Shown here: in pieces, positions 22,449 through 35,219 of the stretch
Numbering within the stretch: position 1 is the first letter of the stretch
Layout of the letters: each line of letters begins with the position of its first letter
NCBI GenBank assembly: GCA_030760725.1
Contig: JASWHV010000001.1
Span: 70,577,683-70,641,682, forward strand
Length of the DNA stretch: 64,000 nt
From: Neostapfia colusana
Taxonomy: Eukaryota > Streptophyta > Magnoliopsida > Poales > Poaceae
Direction of reading: 5' to 3'
Translations under genes and position numbers: made by a program
Notes under the pieces: generated by a model
What the model was told of the DNA's origin: nothing
Seen by the model: the letters and a program-made list of their open reading frames with translations, nothing else
The model's database searches: none

Positions 22449-23920
22449 ATTTGAGAAATGTCAAGTATTTACTGGAACAGTAAACCATTGAGTTATAACA
22501 TAAAACATGTCATTGAACTCATAAAACTTGGAAACATAGTTCAAACTTAAATAAATTTGACTGCTGATCTGCTGTCCAATATGACAGCCCTGACCAGTTT
22601 CCATTTCAACCTGATTTAGACCATACTAAAGGCAAAACCAATTCTGGAGCTCAACAACAAAGTTAAAGTTAACTTCAAAAGCTTTCCAGAAAGTATTTGC
22701 GTGTCCTAAGATCTGTTCTGGTTCAAAAGTTATGAGATGTCCAAGCTGACAGAATTTCTGGAGAAAATTGGACAGCACCTCCCTGCTTGAGGTACTGAAT
22801 TGATCCAAGAATTCCAGTTAATGCTACACCAAATTTAACAAAAATTTATGTTACAAAGTTGTAACCCATCTCACGAACTTTTCAGAACTACCTCATTTTC
22901 TATTTTTGGATTTTTATGCAGGAAGTTATGCTCAATTTACAGAGAGTTACAGAGAGTGTTTGCTCTGCCCTGTTTTCTGGACAGTTTCAACTCTACTGCA
23001 ATTTTCGATTGGTTAAGGGATGAAACACCCCTGGACATAAACAGAAAAGTTGTAAGGCTCTTCCAAATATTTCCAGAAATATATCATATGACCCCAACAT
23101 CAAAATAAATCAACCTCTAACCTCTGATCAACTTCAGCTTTATTTCAGCTGAAAACAGGGGACTCTGTCTTTAGTATCCTATAAGTTGAAAACTTGTTAA
23201 CTTTGAACATCCTGATTAAGGGAAGAGGTTACATAAAAGTTTTAGTGCTCTAGATTAAAACTTCCAAGTTTTACCATGAAGTTGATCATTTAGTGGGGTG
23301 TGACGTCGATGCGTCACAAGATCATGTCGGTACTACGTTCCTCACAAAGAAAAACCTATACCAGACTTAGCCGGCTTCGTTAGTTCAGTGGCATTAAGCG
23401 TCTCTCGCACACGGATGCTACACATCTATCTGTTTTGTGGTTAGACTACCTGCAAATAACTCATACAATCGTCAGACTCAGCTACACACCGAGCGCTGTA
23501 CCCATACAGTTCATACACCCGACCGTCATCACTTGCCTGAATGTTCTCAAGCCAAACACGCCTTGAGCTACGTGTTCACGTTACTGACCACGTGACTAGG
23601 TCTCCCAAATTGCCCAAAGCACGCCAGGGACAGACGTTGCTCAAATACCCCAAACGACATGAAGAGTCGTAGAGGATATTAAAGCGGGTCAGGTTCCCTG
23701 CCACCCGCGGGGCTCCACCCTTCAGCTTGTGCGCACTGGTGGACAGCGCTTACGTGCACCCCCCAAGACATAAAGCGTCCCGAGATGCACGATTTTACGA
23801 CATAAGCAAATAGGTTAGTATGCCACTTTATATACACTAATAACATCCTTATATGGGCTACTAACTCGTTCCTCACCGAATTTTTGAAAAAGAAGACCTT
23901 TGTAGTGCGTTAAAACTCAA
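22449..23920 (-). other. Untranslated leader, element A copy 2
   Basis: About 1.5 kb equivalent to the copy 1 leader, with scattered substitutions. I see no coding frame that I can support. Confidence 0.7.
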
Positions 23921-23936
23921 GCGAGCTCTGATACCA
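23921..23936 (-). other. Primer binding site, element A copy 2
   Basis: TGGTATCAGAGCTCGC on the element strand, complementary to initiator tRNA-Met, six bases from the right LTR. Confidence 0.9.
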
Positions 23937-23942
23937 CGCTGC

Positions 23943-26900
23943 TGACGCGGCCCCACGGCGTTGTCGAGCCAGGATCATGCTGAGGGGTGTTGCGTTGCAC
24001 AGCACCGGATAACGCACATCAAAGATACAAAGCGGAATCAATGTTTTATTACATAAACCAGTTTATGAACATTTTTACAAAAAATAAGTCCAGTCTACAC
24101 TCACGGGCGTAGACTATGCATCGAGTTCACGTTCACCCCGTGAACATGTCCCCGCTAGCACACACGCACACTAACACGGCGGCGTGTACGGCTCCTACTC
24201 GACGAAGTTCCACTCCTGGGGTTTTGGTCTCCTCCTCGAGAGTCCCTTCCTCATAAACCCCTGCAAAAGCTTCAAACACAAGCAGTGAGCACGATGGCTC
24301 AGCAAGACTGACCCGTCTTTCCTATACATGAAACTTCTACATGAATGGTTTTAGGGTACATGAGGTAAAATAAGTTGGAAAGGACTCGCCTAATTATTTG
24401 AACCTTACTTTCAAGTTTTAGCAGCAGGTTGTGGAGAACCTTACGCTAAGGCACATGAGAGAGCCACAATCAAACAAGAAATGCATTTCTCTCATGTACT
24501 TTGCCCAAAGTTGAAAAGAACTTTAATAAGCTCTAAACTACAACAAGACATTAACAAGCAAAGTAAATCATTCAAATCAGCAAACTTTTAACATGTATCT
24601 AGCCTGTTCTTTCTACGTCACGGTACAGTAAACAAGTGGTACTCACTGACCGTGAGGGACGGCGATTATAATCGATTTACACCTGCAGGGTTACCCGAAT
24701 AACCTGTAACATACGCCCGTACTCGATGTTGCCTACAGCAACCATCACGGACGTCGTACGCAACCACCTTTCACCCGTTAGCAAAATATCGAATCGGTCC
24801 AATCGTCCCGAGCAAGAGGTCTCTGCACGCGCATCCGCAGTGCCGCCAGCCGATTTACACCTCGAGCTCTAAACCTACCCTCTGAACGACCAGCTATGCC
24901 TCAACACCCAGCTACCCGAGTTACAACGGTTTCCCGGTTCCCATATAGCCAGTAGGTCTTTGGTACTCTTCTAGCTTGTTCAACAGGCCCGCAAACGGAT
25001 CGGTCCTCAATCGACACAAGCGGAGCTATAGTACCCAGGCTCCAAAGTCGTGCTGCCCTTACTCTCCGCTCGGTCTCATTTTTCTTGCCATGTGTTTCAT
25101 TTGCTATCTTTACCCGAGTCGAGTGCCTCTAGCCTATTCTCGCGAGTAGTTCCAACTACTTGACTTGTACTGAATCCTACACTATCTTAGCATTGCAGTA
25201 GCTAACAAGGTTTTCAAACCTAATCCCAACCCAGGGTTTTCTTGGCTATGCATTTGGGTTTCAAATAATACTCTAATGCAAGAAGTAAGTGGGTGCTCAA
25301 AGTAAGTTCTCAAAACTGTAAAAATTTGTAAAAGGGTTAATGCAAACCGGAGCTTGCCTTGCTTCTCTTGGTCGTAGGCTAGCTGTTCTTCCGGAGTGAC
25401 GAAGTCTAAGACTTCGGCTTCCTCCTCAACCTTAGCGACAACATATGATAAATATAAACATGTGTCAATTTAGATGCATTTGAATTGAAGTTAAATTTGT
25501 GAGAGTTATAAGTCTTACTAGACAGACCCAAATGACTCTGAAATTTTTATTATGGTTTGGATACAACCTAAACAAAGACATGGCCAAGTTTTGTTTGCAG
25601 CAAAGCTCATTTGAGCCCTCCACAAATAATTATGTACTTGGCCTTAATTGGAGCTCCTAGGGCGTTCTAGAGATTTTCATGGAGCAAGCCATGACTTTAT
25701 GAAAACTAGATTTTCAGAAGGTTCTAATAGAGTTGGTGTAACTTAATTTGAAGGTTCCTAGCTAAAGATATGAGCTAAACAATTTCAGAGAAATTCTGAA
25801 AATGTTTCTGGACATTTTCTATTTTCTCTGGAACAGTTTTATTAATCATACCATTAGGTGGATCAAATGAGCTCAAATGGATCTGAAATTTTCATGGTAG
25901 CTCAGGGATATTTTGATGAACATCCCAGCAAAATTTCAGAATTTTCCTCCAAAGGGTTCTCCAGTTAAAATTCTAAACAGTTTAAAATTTGAAGAAATAA
26001 TTCTGGAGAAATAAGAATTTTCATGGAGTGAAACTTGATTTGTTGGAAATTACTAAGGGAGCTGAATCCAACAAAATTTGGTTCACTCGATTTGGAGTTT
26101 TCTAGCCAAAGTTATGTGGGTTTGATGTTTGAACTAAAACTAAAAATCGGGGAAATGTTTAAAACACTGCACATGGGTCCCATGCACAGTGTCTTCGTCT
26201 ACCTTCCGCCAGCGCCCGAGCGCGCGACGCCCAGCAACGGTGGCGAGGTTTGTTCTCAGCCGCTACTGCCTAATGTTCGACACGGTTTCTTCCTACGTGA
26301 TCCTTGGAGCATGGCGCACACGCCGGGCAACTTCTCGAACCTCTACATCGCCGGAAACCTAGTCGGCGACGGCGGAGGCGGAAGATGAGCTCGGGTCCGA
26401 TGGCGCTATCTCATCTCGATGGTGAACATGATCAGCCAATGGGTCGCAAAGCACCACTAAGGCAAGGGAAAGCTAACCCTGCCCTCCTCTTGGACTGAGA
26501 TCGCCGGGAAAGTAGACTTCACCGGCGATCCGAGCCGTTTTCATCGGCGGTGGCCAAACTCAGGTGCTCTGATCACTGGATTGATCATCACCGCTACGAT
26601 TTGGCTGAGGTGACCGTGAGGTGCTACTCTAGCTTCAGCTCAACCAGGATTACAAGTGATCGAGATGAATTTTGAGTTTTGGTTCTCCGTGTTCTATACG
26701 GTGATCATCAGGAAAATTGAAATTCCGGCTAACCGGCGCTAAGAGGAACCTAGGGAGTTCGGGAGAGCTACTAGACTTTGATGCTAACCTCAGAGACACG
26801 TTTGTCGCGCTGGAGAAGCTTAGAGCTGCTCGGACGATGCGTCGAGTCGGAGGAGCTCTCAGGTTGACAGAGCGATGAAAGATCGGCTCAGACAAGGTCA

Positions 26901-27874
26901 ACTGAAGCTGATCACGAGCAGCTGAGGGCTGTAACACATCGAGCAAGGACCGGCGGTGCCGTTTGTGGCCTTAGCTCGTGGTGGAAGGAACTGTTTTGGC
27001 CGGTCGACGGCGAGGTGGTGAGGTGGAGCTGTACGGCGATCGGCTCTGGTTTCTCAGCGCTGAAAACGTTGAGGCAGCGGGAAAACGAGCTGCTGCCGGC
27101 GGCAGCTCGCAGCTAAATAGCTGGGGACGTCAGTTCGTGGCTCTGATCGGCGACCAGGAGGTGGCAGCGGTCAGCATCACCGTGGCGCTCGCGTGGTCGC
27201 GCGCAAGAACCGAGCTGCGGTGATTCGAGTCGGTTAAAACACTAGTGAGGCTGACATGTGGGTCCCACTCCGGTTTTAACCTCTGAAATTGAATTTTCTC
27301 CACTGCTCTAAACTAGAGACCCAAATAACCTTGGCCATTTGAATTATCCACCATCTGGCCATTTGAACTGGATAGAATTCAAATTGGGGAGTGTGCCAAT
27401 ATATTTTCAGCACATATGCAGTTTGAAATTCAAATGGAGTTTAAATTTGCTAGACTTAGCACATGTCAAGGCCAACTCCAAATGGAGTGAAAATTGGTGT
27501 GTGAGCTCACAAAAATGTGCTGAGTAAGAATATGCCTCCCACTTTTGAACTTATGGGGTGGAAGTAGTTTGAATTTGAATTTGGGTTCAAACTAACCCTT
27601 TTCTAGTTATAACCAAAAAATACCTCAAAAAGGTTTTGGATTTGGGTGAATTTTGGCATTAGCATTCCTAGCAAGGTGTTGGAGTTTTTCATATGCTCAG
27701 CCCCTAGATGATGCATGTGGGAAATGCCACTTTTGCATTTTGTGAGTTTATCCTCTAATGAGCATGTTGATGGTGTTTACTTGCTCTTCAAATGTATTCA
27801 TAAAGTTTCCTCAAATGAGGGTTGTGTGGTGTGATGAACACTTTGAATATGTGCCAAAAACTTAGGCCCTTACA
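23943..27874 (-). repeat. Element A right LTR (5' LTR)
   Basis: A complete LTR of 3932 bp, from tgacgcggcc to cccttaca on the plus strand (TG...CA ends). It is the only unrearranged full LTR of element A inside the window. It is followed by ctcga and then by the LTR of element P, into which A inserted. Conserved motifs: hairpin at 25141-25165 and donor-like motif at 25337-25361. Confidence 0.9.
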
Positions 27875-29179
27875 CTCGACCGATCTGCCTCCGCCGTCGC
27901 GCGAGGGTCTACGGACATCGTCGGGTTGCACCAAGGCCAGCAGCATATTCCCTGTGGCAAAGTACGTAGAGGCGCCAAGTTTTGCAAAGTTCGGTGCACA
28001 GGAATGCCCGGCGGCGAGGCTCGCCGGCACGCGCCACCGCGAAACGCGCTGGTGGCACCAGGAGGAAGAAGACCCGGTAGGTCCCACACGTCAGTGGGAA
28101 AATAGACCCGGGCCGGATCTTCTGTGGCCTTGGATTCGGTGTGGCTACACACATTAATTACTGTGGCCCCGTGTGTTCTCGCACCGGATTGGCCGATTTT
28201 AAATCAGGTGGGCCCGGTCACCGTGTAGGGAATTTCCAATTGAAAAGAAATTCAAGTTTCTATTCAAACTTTGGAAACTCATAACTTATGCTAGGGACCT
28301 TCAAATTTAGTTATTTCAATGGGATGGATTCAGTTTGAAAAGACCTTTCCAAATAACTAATTTAATTAGTATTAAAGTCAATAATATATTCTGGATCATT
28401 CTTTGAAGTTTTTCAGTAAAAGAATTATTGAGGTAGTTTGGTTCATCCAAAATTTCTCAAACTTTACCAGAATACTATTTATCATATTATTGATATACTG
28501 TAGAAATTTCATCTCAATTGGAGTTGATCTCAGTAGGAAATTTGAGAGTTTAAGCAAACAGTTCATAAATGTCCAGAGCACATTTTACTGTTTATCTATA
28601 AGTGGCTGAAACTTAGAAATTCCATTCTGTTCAATATCTAGCTCTAAAAATACCAAATAAATTCATGCATTCCCTACGAGCTATGCTTCAAATTTAAGTT
28701 CCATTTATTTTGCATGAAAATGGAAATTACTTCAGAATTAATTCTTTAAAGCATAATTGCGTAGTGAATTAATCTGAGTGAAAATTCCTGAATTTTGGTC
28801 CAAAATTCATTCTTGCGACAAGAAACTCTCATGAAAATTTCCAGCCCAATTAGAGATCTGGACCATTCTTTTTCTTGGGTACCTTCCTTTGTGAATAAAA
28901 GCAATTAGGAAGACACTTAGTACTTGATCCAACTTAGCTCAATCCATCTTTATCAACTTGAATCATCTAAAATCCAGCTTCTAATCTGAGTTCTTAGCTT
29001 TCTCTTTGTATCCATGCCTTTATAACAAATTATTCATAATTATTTACATATGCATTTTCATAACGTTTAGTACCAACGTGGATCCTCACTAACCCGTGGA
29101 GCTTGGGTTAGAAGCAAGTGATCAAGTGGTGATTTCCCTAACATTTAACAGTTGATCTAACTTTAGGTCACCTGCAAAA

Positions 29180-29207
29180 CAAAGGCAAGTCCCAGGTTGC
29201 ACATTAA
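29180..29207 (+). promoter_or_regulatory. Donor-like conserved LTR motif (element P)
   Basis: The sequence aaag|gcaagt fits the GC-type splice donor consensus exactly and is the P version of the motif conserved in A, R and B. Splicing itself is inferred. Confidence 0.45.
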
Positions 29208-29388
29208 TAGCTTTTATAAAGTTTTGTATTTATCACATTATATGTCTGAGGTTATGTATTGTACATTAGGTTAAGTTTGTTGATACCCCACATGCGTGCC
29301 CAAATTATACTTGGAGTAGATGGGCAGAATTAGAATCCATCGTATAGATTCATGCTAGCTAATGTTGTAGAAAGGTTTTGGTAGAAGT

Positions 29389-29413
29389 CGAGTAGTTGGA
29401 ATCTACTCGCGAG
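29389..29413 (+). promoter_or_regulatory. Conserved LTR hairpin (element P)
   Basis: cgagtag-ttggaat-ctactcg forms a perfect 7-bp stem with a 7-base loop at the same relative LTR position as in A, R and B. Confidence 0.5.
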
Positions 29414-30666
29414 ATTGGTCGTACTTTATCGACCAGCAAGTTAAGTGGGTTAGTTTTACCTGTGAGAAGAATTCTAATAGAGAAGTCTTCTCACGATAGA
29501 TTACCACAATGCTCACTCTTAATACTGAGACCGGACTGGGATTTGTGTAGGTTGAATAGCATAAGGTTGTTCTCAGCCTGATGGTGAGTCAACGCTTGTG
29601 ACCATATCGTGTCTGGGCCGGTAGGGCAAGGCATATGTTGGATGGTGAGATGTAGCCCCGTCTGTGTCGATCAAGGACTGCGCCGTGTGCGGCCCTATTG
29701 AGCAAGTTTAAACTGTTCTGGTTGCATACTGGCTGTATGGGACCAAGTAAACTGATGTAACTCGGGCACCATCGTGTCAAAACCTATATCGCCTTCCTTT
29801 GGGGGTTTGTGGCAGAGGTGTAAATCTGCTAGCGGAGCAACTCCAACGTGTTATGTGTAGTGGACCTTTTGTGAGGTGGGTAGAACTGTTTCGACATTGG
29901 GATGACGAGTGAAAAGTGGCCACCTATGACGTAGGAAGAAAAGCACGGATGTGTCTTCCATGCGGCCGTAGGTGTCATGCAATCTGGGTGTCTCCTGATT
30001 GCAATCACCATCCCTCGCGGTTATTTGGGTACTGCTTGTTCACTGAGTTATGACACATTAATCAAGAGTAGTTTATACCAAATGAATTATGCTCATATGA
30101 ATAACTATTGCTTTGCAACCTTGAATGCATTAGAGAATGTGCAAATTAATGTTTATCTTCCACCTGAGGCAAGCAACATCGGAATAAGTGTTTCTTGTTT
30201 GATTGTGGACTTACGGTTTGTGCTGCACGAGGACTATTAATTTACTGCTTAAAATCTGAAAAATAAGGATTTACTTTAAGTGAGTTCTTTATTGAAAATT
30301 CAGCTTCCGCTCTTATCACACCCTTGCATATAAGGTTTCAAATTTAGGTGAGACGGGTCAGTCTTGTTGAGCCTTGTGCTCACGGTTACATATATAGTTG
30401 TTTTGCAGGTCTTACTCATATACTATAATGATGGTTGGTCGGTCAGTCGCACAAATCTTCGGGTTGTATAGGTCATCGGAAACCCTGCCACTGCCATATA
30501 TCTCCGAGTTGCTATTGAAAATCACCCGCGGGCTGGATGACTTCTCTTCTGCATAGATAGGCTCGAGAGTATAAATTATGTAAATTCCGTTGTGTTGTAC
30601 ATGTGTGTACAATATTTTTAAAACAGAACCATCTTGTAAAATAAAAGACTTGTATATGTATTTTGA

Positions 30667-30671
30667 GTTAT
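30667..30671. repeat. Target site duplication of the solo copia LTR (left)
   Basis: gttat, repeated exactly at 32269-32273. Confidence 0.9.
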
Positions 30672-31708
30672 TGTGAGAGAATACATTGGCTATGACGATA
30701 AAAGTTTTGAATTCTGCCAAAACACTTATTTTGTCAGGGTCCGACTCTAGGTCCGAGCTCCGACAAGATCCGACGTAAGGTCTGACTTGCTATGGCTAGG
30801 TCCGACATATGTTTGGTTATCTCCGGCGGTAGGTCCGACTAGCTTTGGTAAGTTCTGGTGCTAGGTTATGCTAGCTTTGGTATGCTCTGGCTCAAAGTCC
30901 GGTTAGCTTTGACAAGGTCCGGAGCTAAATCGCAATGGTTCTGTTTTTACCATGCAAATGTTTCGAACTTTCTTTACATCTATGGAAAGTTTGCTTAGTT
31001 TTATTTTACTAAGTTTTTGAAGTGTTATGGATGTTTACGGTGGTTAACATTTTGCTATGGTTTGCAACATGCTTATGTGAGGTGTTCACGTAAGGTGTTG
31101 TGGTTTTCGGAACTAACGTGAGTCAAGTCACGGACTTGTGCTCAAAAGTATTGGTTGTTTATTCATGTGCAGGTGTTGCTTGAGTTCAAGATATGGCTGG
31201 TGACGGGATCCATTGAACTAGTCTTAGGGAGAAGATGAGATTCAACAACCAAGTTCGGGAGGAATTGTGGTTGAGTTGATCGGGAGGTCGCGCAGCATGT
31301 TTGGATCAAGAACAATGCATATGAAGGTATCGTGGACGTCGTTGGAAGGTGTTTGCATGTGTGCAAGGAGTGCATGGACGTGGCAACATGGTTCCAAGGC
31401 ATGATGAAGAGATGTGGACGTAAAGAATTGGTAGGAAAGGTTCAACCGGCTGGATTATGGAGTCAGGCTGCGGCTGAGTCGGTTATGGCTCAAATATGGA
31501 AAGTTTTGAGTTGGTTATAATAGGATTTCGTGTTAGGCACGAAGTAGAGTTGTTTTAGCAATGTTTAGGACGTTCCTAAGGTGTTTGGAAGTCTTAAGAT
31601 TGCTTCCATCTACGTATAGAAGAGTCTTGAGCAGTTTTGGAAAGTTAGAGTTTGAATCCAAGTAGGAGTAGGAGTTCTAGTTTGGATTGGGTTGGCCTTC
31701 GGGCTGGT

Positions 31709-31716
31709 TATATAAG
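31709..31716 (+). promoter_or_regulatory. TATA box of the solo copia LTR
   Basis: tatataag, at the same place as tataaaag in the copia-1 LTRs. Confidence 0.65.
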
Positions 31717-31776
31717 CAAGGGAGTCCGGAGCTCGTTGTAAGATGACTTTGGGCTGTTCCTCTTATGTTTTGATCA

Positions 31777-31782
31777 ATAAAA
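31777..31782 (+). terminator. Polyadenylation signal of the solo copia LTR
   Basis: aataaa, about 70 bp downstream of the TATA box, in the same position as in the copia-1 LTRs. Confidence 0.55.
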
Positions 31783-32268
31783 TTCGTAATTTATAGGAGC
31801 TTTTGTGCCTTGTTCATCTGACTTGTTTTTGTCAAGTCTTTCTCATCGAGTTTCTGGACAGCACGATAGTGCTTTGGTGTTTTGATCATAACTTAAGTTT
31901 TACAGACCCAATTGATGTGATTCTTTTTGGGTTGTCTTCACAACTTTATTATATATCATCTGTGAAAGTTTCACGGTCATTGGATATGTAATTTCTGATC
32001 TACACGAGTTTCTTTGCAGTGTTGCAGATCACGGTCATAACTTGAGTTTTTTACGGATTTCCATGATTCTTGTTGTCATGTCTTCGTGACTTGATTCTCT
32101 ATAATATATACCAGTTTTGTCATGGTTGATCACGTTTAGATCAGTCGCATACACGGTTTATTTAACAGATCGATTTTCTGCCGAGGGGGTTTTGTTGCTT
32201 CCGCTAAAAAGTTTAAATCTACCATTTAACCCCCTCTGGTAGCTTTTCACAGGCTCTTTGATCCTACA

Positions 32269-32355
32269 GTTATCTTTTTATGTATGTTGTTGGGTGTCGC
32301 ATCGTAAGACACCACCCAATGAGATGCCTGGAGTGTGGACCCCTGGGTCCCAACA
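32269..32355 (+). repeat. Element P 5' LTR, terminal part
   Basis: The P LTR resumes with the second copy of gttat and ends ...gtcccaaca just before the primer site. The segment gtcgcatcgtaagacaccaccc resembles the LTR end of element B (57707-57730). Confidence 0.75.
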
Positions 32356-32359
32356 GACG

Positions 32360-32372
32360 TGGTATCAGAGCC
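32360..32372 (+). other. Primer binding site of element P
   Basis: tggtatcagagcc matches initiator tRNA-Met. Only about 13 more bases of P follow before element R begins. Confidence 0.85.
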
Positions 32373-35013
32373 GCATTGTGAATAGTGTAACAGCCCTAAC
32401 TTTTGTAAAGTTTGATTTCAACTTTTGAAGCAAAGTTAAGGAGAAGAAAAGGGGCATTATGTGTCACATGAAATAATAAACCCAAAAATGGACATGTAAG
32501 GGAGTTAAAAAAATTTCCTTAGCCCATGTTTAAACACATGTTAACCTGAGGAATGAATTTCACTCCCCAACTTGCACTCATGTGCACCTCCTCTATGTGT
32601 AGAGTGGAGGGAAATTTAAACACAATTTGAATCTTTTAAAAGTATTCATGTTCAGATTGTCCAAAGGCCTACATATGAAATCACCAATGCATTCCTCAGG
32701 TATTAAAGAGCTTAAGTTCCAAATTGGGAGAATTTGGGGGCTCATATACTATTTATTCCAAGGAATAATTGAGGGAGAGTTTGAATTCAAATTTGAAGTT
32801 GAATTCTGAACTAAATTTGCTCAAATTGAAATTCAAAGTTCAGAATTGAGTTTCCCATAGTTTGTTTGGTGTACACTCCAAATTTCTCGAGATTTGAACA
32901 ACGTCTATGTGGGAATCTCAAAGCAAAGAGAGAAAAGGAATTGAGGAGGGGGTGGACCCCATCTGTCAGCTGCACAAAGACTTCCTCGCCTCCTCAGCGC
33001 GCGCCAGCTCCCGGCAAACCCGTTCCCGACTTGTTCTCGGCCCCAGCTCCTACTAGCCCGTTGATCGTCCTGGTGCCCATCCTCCACACACGAGCACAAC
33101 CAAATTTCGCTTCTCTCACTCGCTCTCGCGTTTGCTCGGTTTGCTCCCGCGAAGAACACCTCCGGCCCGCTCTCTGTTTTCTTGCGATCACCACAGCCAC
33201 CCTAGCTTGGATGATCGAGCTTCCGTCAGCACAAAGCAATGCACTCATGCGCTCTAGCGTCTACCAGTTCCAACTCCCGGTTCTCCCTGCTCATTTGCAT
33301 GCGGGAGTCAAAGTTTCAGCGGCGCCCGAGTGATAACCGAAGAAACAAGCTTCGGCTCTCCGTGGACATCCCACACCGTGCAAGATCACGCCCAAGCAAG
33401 CCACCCACTCGAAGCTCATCCCTAATGGTGGATCACAGAACGAGAATTCGGGATTTTTCTCCCGGGCGGCGCGACTCGACCCCAAGGTAGGAAAGTGTAA
33501 AATTCATGATCAATTCTCGTTTTTAGCCATTCAAACTTTGCAAAAAGGTTCCTCCCTAGCTAGCGCACCTCCTCCATCGATTCTAGGCCGAGAAAGTAGG
33601 TGTAGAGAGAAAATTCTGTGTTCTTGCCGAGGGAAAACCTTCGGACCCTGTTGGCGGCATGGTGCCGACATGGTTGGAGAGCTCCCCGGCCCGTTTGGTT
33701 GCCATTTCCACCTTCCTCACAACTCCTTGGTGCTGTAGAGCCCGAGAACCGATCATTTGAGGTAGGAATGAGCCTAACCGATCTCGCCGGAACCCTAGCG
33801 GGCGCTATGGCCGGTGCGCGCAGGTTTCCGTTGATCGCTGGCCGCCGGCGACCCTCCAAATGGGTTCAGCGGGCTGGATTAGGGGGGCGGCAAGTATGGG
33901 GCAGGTAGGTGGACGGAAAGTTGGTTCCAGCGACCCTCGCCGGAGACCGCTGCCATTCTGTTCTGTTTGGCACGAGGAAGAAGAAGCGCTGATGTGTGAG
34001 GCCCACCGGCAGTGTTTAAACATTTTTAGGATTTTGCAGTTTTGGTTTAAACTTTGAAGGGCCATAACTTTGTGTAGGAGTGTCCAGAAATCCCAAATAA
34101 ATTGTGTTGGATTCCTCTCAGTGAGTACTATCCAGGGGTGCATCCCAATATTTATGAAAATCCCTGTATTTGGCTCTTTAGTTCTTTTAAAAAATTTTGC
34201 AGGATTTATTTCAGGAGTTCTGTTTATTGGAAAATTCCCAATTGTGGGCAGAACCTTCCTCTAAATATAATTGAACTCCAGTAAAACTTTCAGAGGCATT
34301 GGACTTCATTTGCTTCGCCAAATGTGGTTTCAATCTTTTATGTCTCTGAAGAATAGGAAAAAGGACAGAAACCTTTTCAGACTTTTACCCAAACTTGTAA
34401 AATCCATATCTCCATGTAGGAAACTCCAAAAATGATAAAACCAAGTCCTATGGACTCATGAGAGTGTGTACTTCACAAAAAGTCCATTTCTCAGCATGTC
34501 AAAACCATAGAATGGATCTGTTAGATCAAAGGAACATAATAACTTAAGAATTTCTTAGGACCACATCCTTTATCATCTTCCTATGAAATTTAGCAGGCAG
34601 GATCTCTGAGTAATCTGTGATCTACTGTAAAACTTTCGGAGGTATTAGAATTAATATTACATTGTTTTCAGCCAAATCACTTCAAATGCTTGCATATGTC
34701 TCTCAAAAGACATATGTATGTCTTAGCTTATCAAATATCGAGTTAAACCAGTTAAATCATCATCTCTAAGATTGTAGATCCAACAACAGAAACCTTGTTG
34801 TTGTTTTCTTCTTTTAGTATTAGTTAACTTGTGCAACCACATTAAATCACTTTGTGAGTTATTTTTGAAACATATGTGCATTGCATCTTATTAGCTTACG
34901 TGACGTAGACGTTCGACGAGGATTCAACTCAGCAGCGAGGATCTCCATCTCGTGACGAGTTTGGCAGATTCTCTGGAGGAAGGTTAACTCCTAGTCTCTA
35001 ACAAAACCGTTGA

Positions 35014-35037
35014 ACAAGGCAAGCCCCAGTTTGCATA
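35014..35037 (+). promoter_or_regulatory. Donor-like conserved LTR motif (element R)
   Basis: acaag|gcaagccccagtttgcat, the R version of the motif conserved in A, P and B. Confidence 0.45.
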
Positions 35038-35219
35038 AAATTACCGTTTTAAATTTTTCTTTACTTTCACCTAATGTTGTTAGACTTGATAATGTGCATT
35101 ACATTTAGGATGTTTGAAACTCCAACTGCATTACCATGAAATCCCTGAGTAGATGGTTATCATAGGCTTTGCCTCATCGTAGATGCTAGGCTAATGTTGT
35201 AGCTAGCTCGGTAGAGGTT

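Larger units (their letters stand above)
1..27874 (-). mobile_element. Gypsy element A (Tekay/Del-type chromovirus), internally tandem-duplicated
   Basis: This is a Ty3/gypsy retrotransposon read on the minus strand. Three LTRs flank two near-identical internal regions (3892-11256 and 16601-23942). In sense order each internal region holds a primer site matching initiator tRNA-Met, a leader, an extra frame (ORF0), gag, protease, RT, RNase H, integrase, a chromodomain and a polypurine tract. Long LTRs plus a chromodomain after integrase point to the Tekay/Del clade. The left end lies about 6 bp outside the window, because base 1 aligns with the seventh base of the other LTR copies. The right end is followed by ctcga, but the matching left target duplication is not visible. 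Several inactivating lesions are common to both internal copies, so the element was already dead when it was duplicated. Confidence 0.9.
27875..30671 (+). repeat. Element P 5' LTR, first visible part
   Basis: Plus-strand gypsy LTR sequence resuming after element A. Its start lies left of the window, beyond A. It is recognised by features shared with the LTRs of A, R and B: the donor-like motif caaaggcaagtccc (29180), the hairpin gagtagttggaatctactc (29390), and the pyrimidine-rich acceptor-like stretch ending ttgttttgcag (30400-30409) after a tgagccttgtgctca hairpin. It contains no coding frame. It is interrupted at 30671 by a solo copia LTR. Confidence 0.75.
30672..32268 (+). mobile_element. 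Solo LTR of a SIRE/Maximus-type copia element
   Basis: 1597 bp from tgtgagag to ctttgatcctaca, similar end to end to the copia-1 LTRs (43961-45564) but clearly diverged. It is flanked by an exact 5-bp duplication, gttat, and the interrupted element P LTR continues on the other side. No internal region remains, so this is the product of LTR-LTR recombination. U3 holds degenerate aggtccgac repeats (30737-30930), with a TATA box (31709-31716) and an AATAAA signal (31777-31782) downstream. Confidence 0.92.

Noticed and set aside
1..27874. Two independent adjacent insertions of element A, or simple unequal LTR recombination
   Set aside because: The middle LTR is a two-part chimera with a non-homologous joint at 14070, there is no target duplication between the units, and many lesions are shared by both internal copies.
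32866..33908. Possible host gene exons in a GC-rich stretch
   Set aside because: The same kind of GC-rich block occurs in the LTRs of A and B at the corresponding position. Several overlapping frames on both strands are open and none has recognisable domains.
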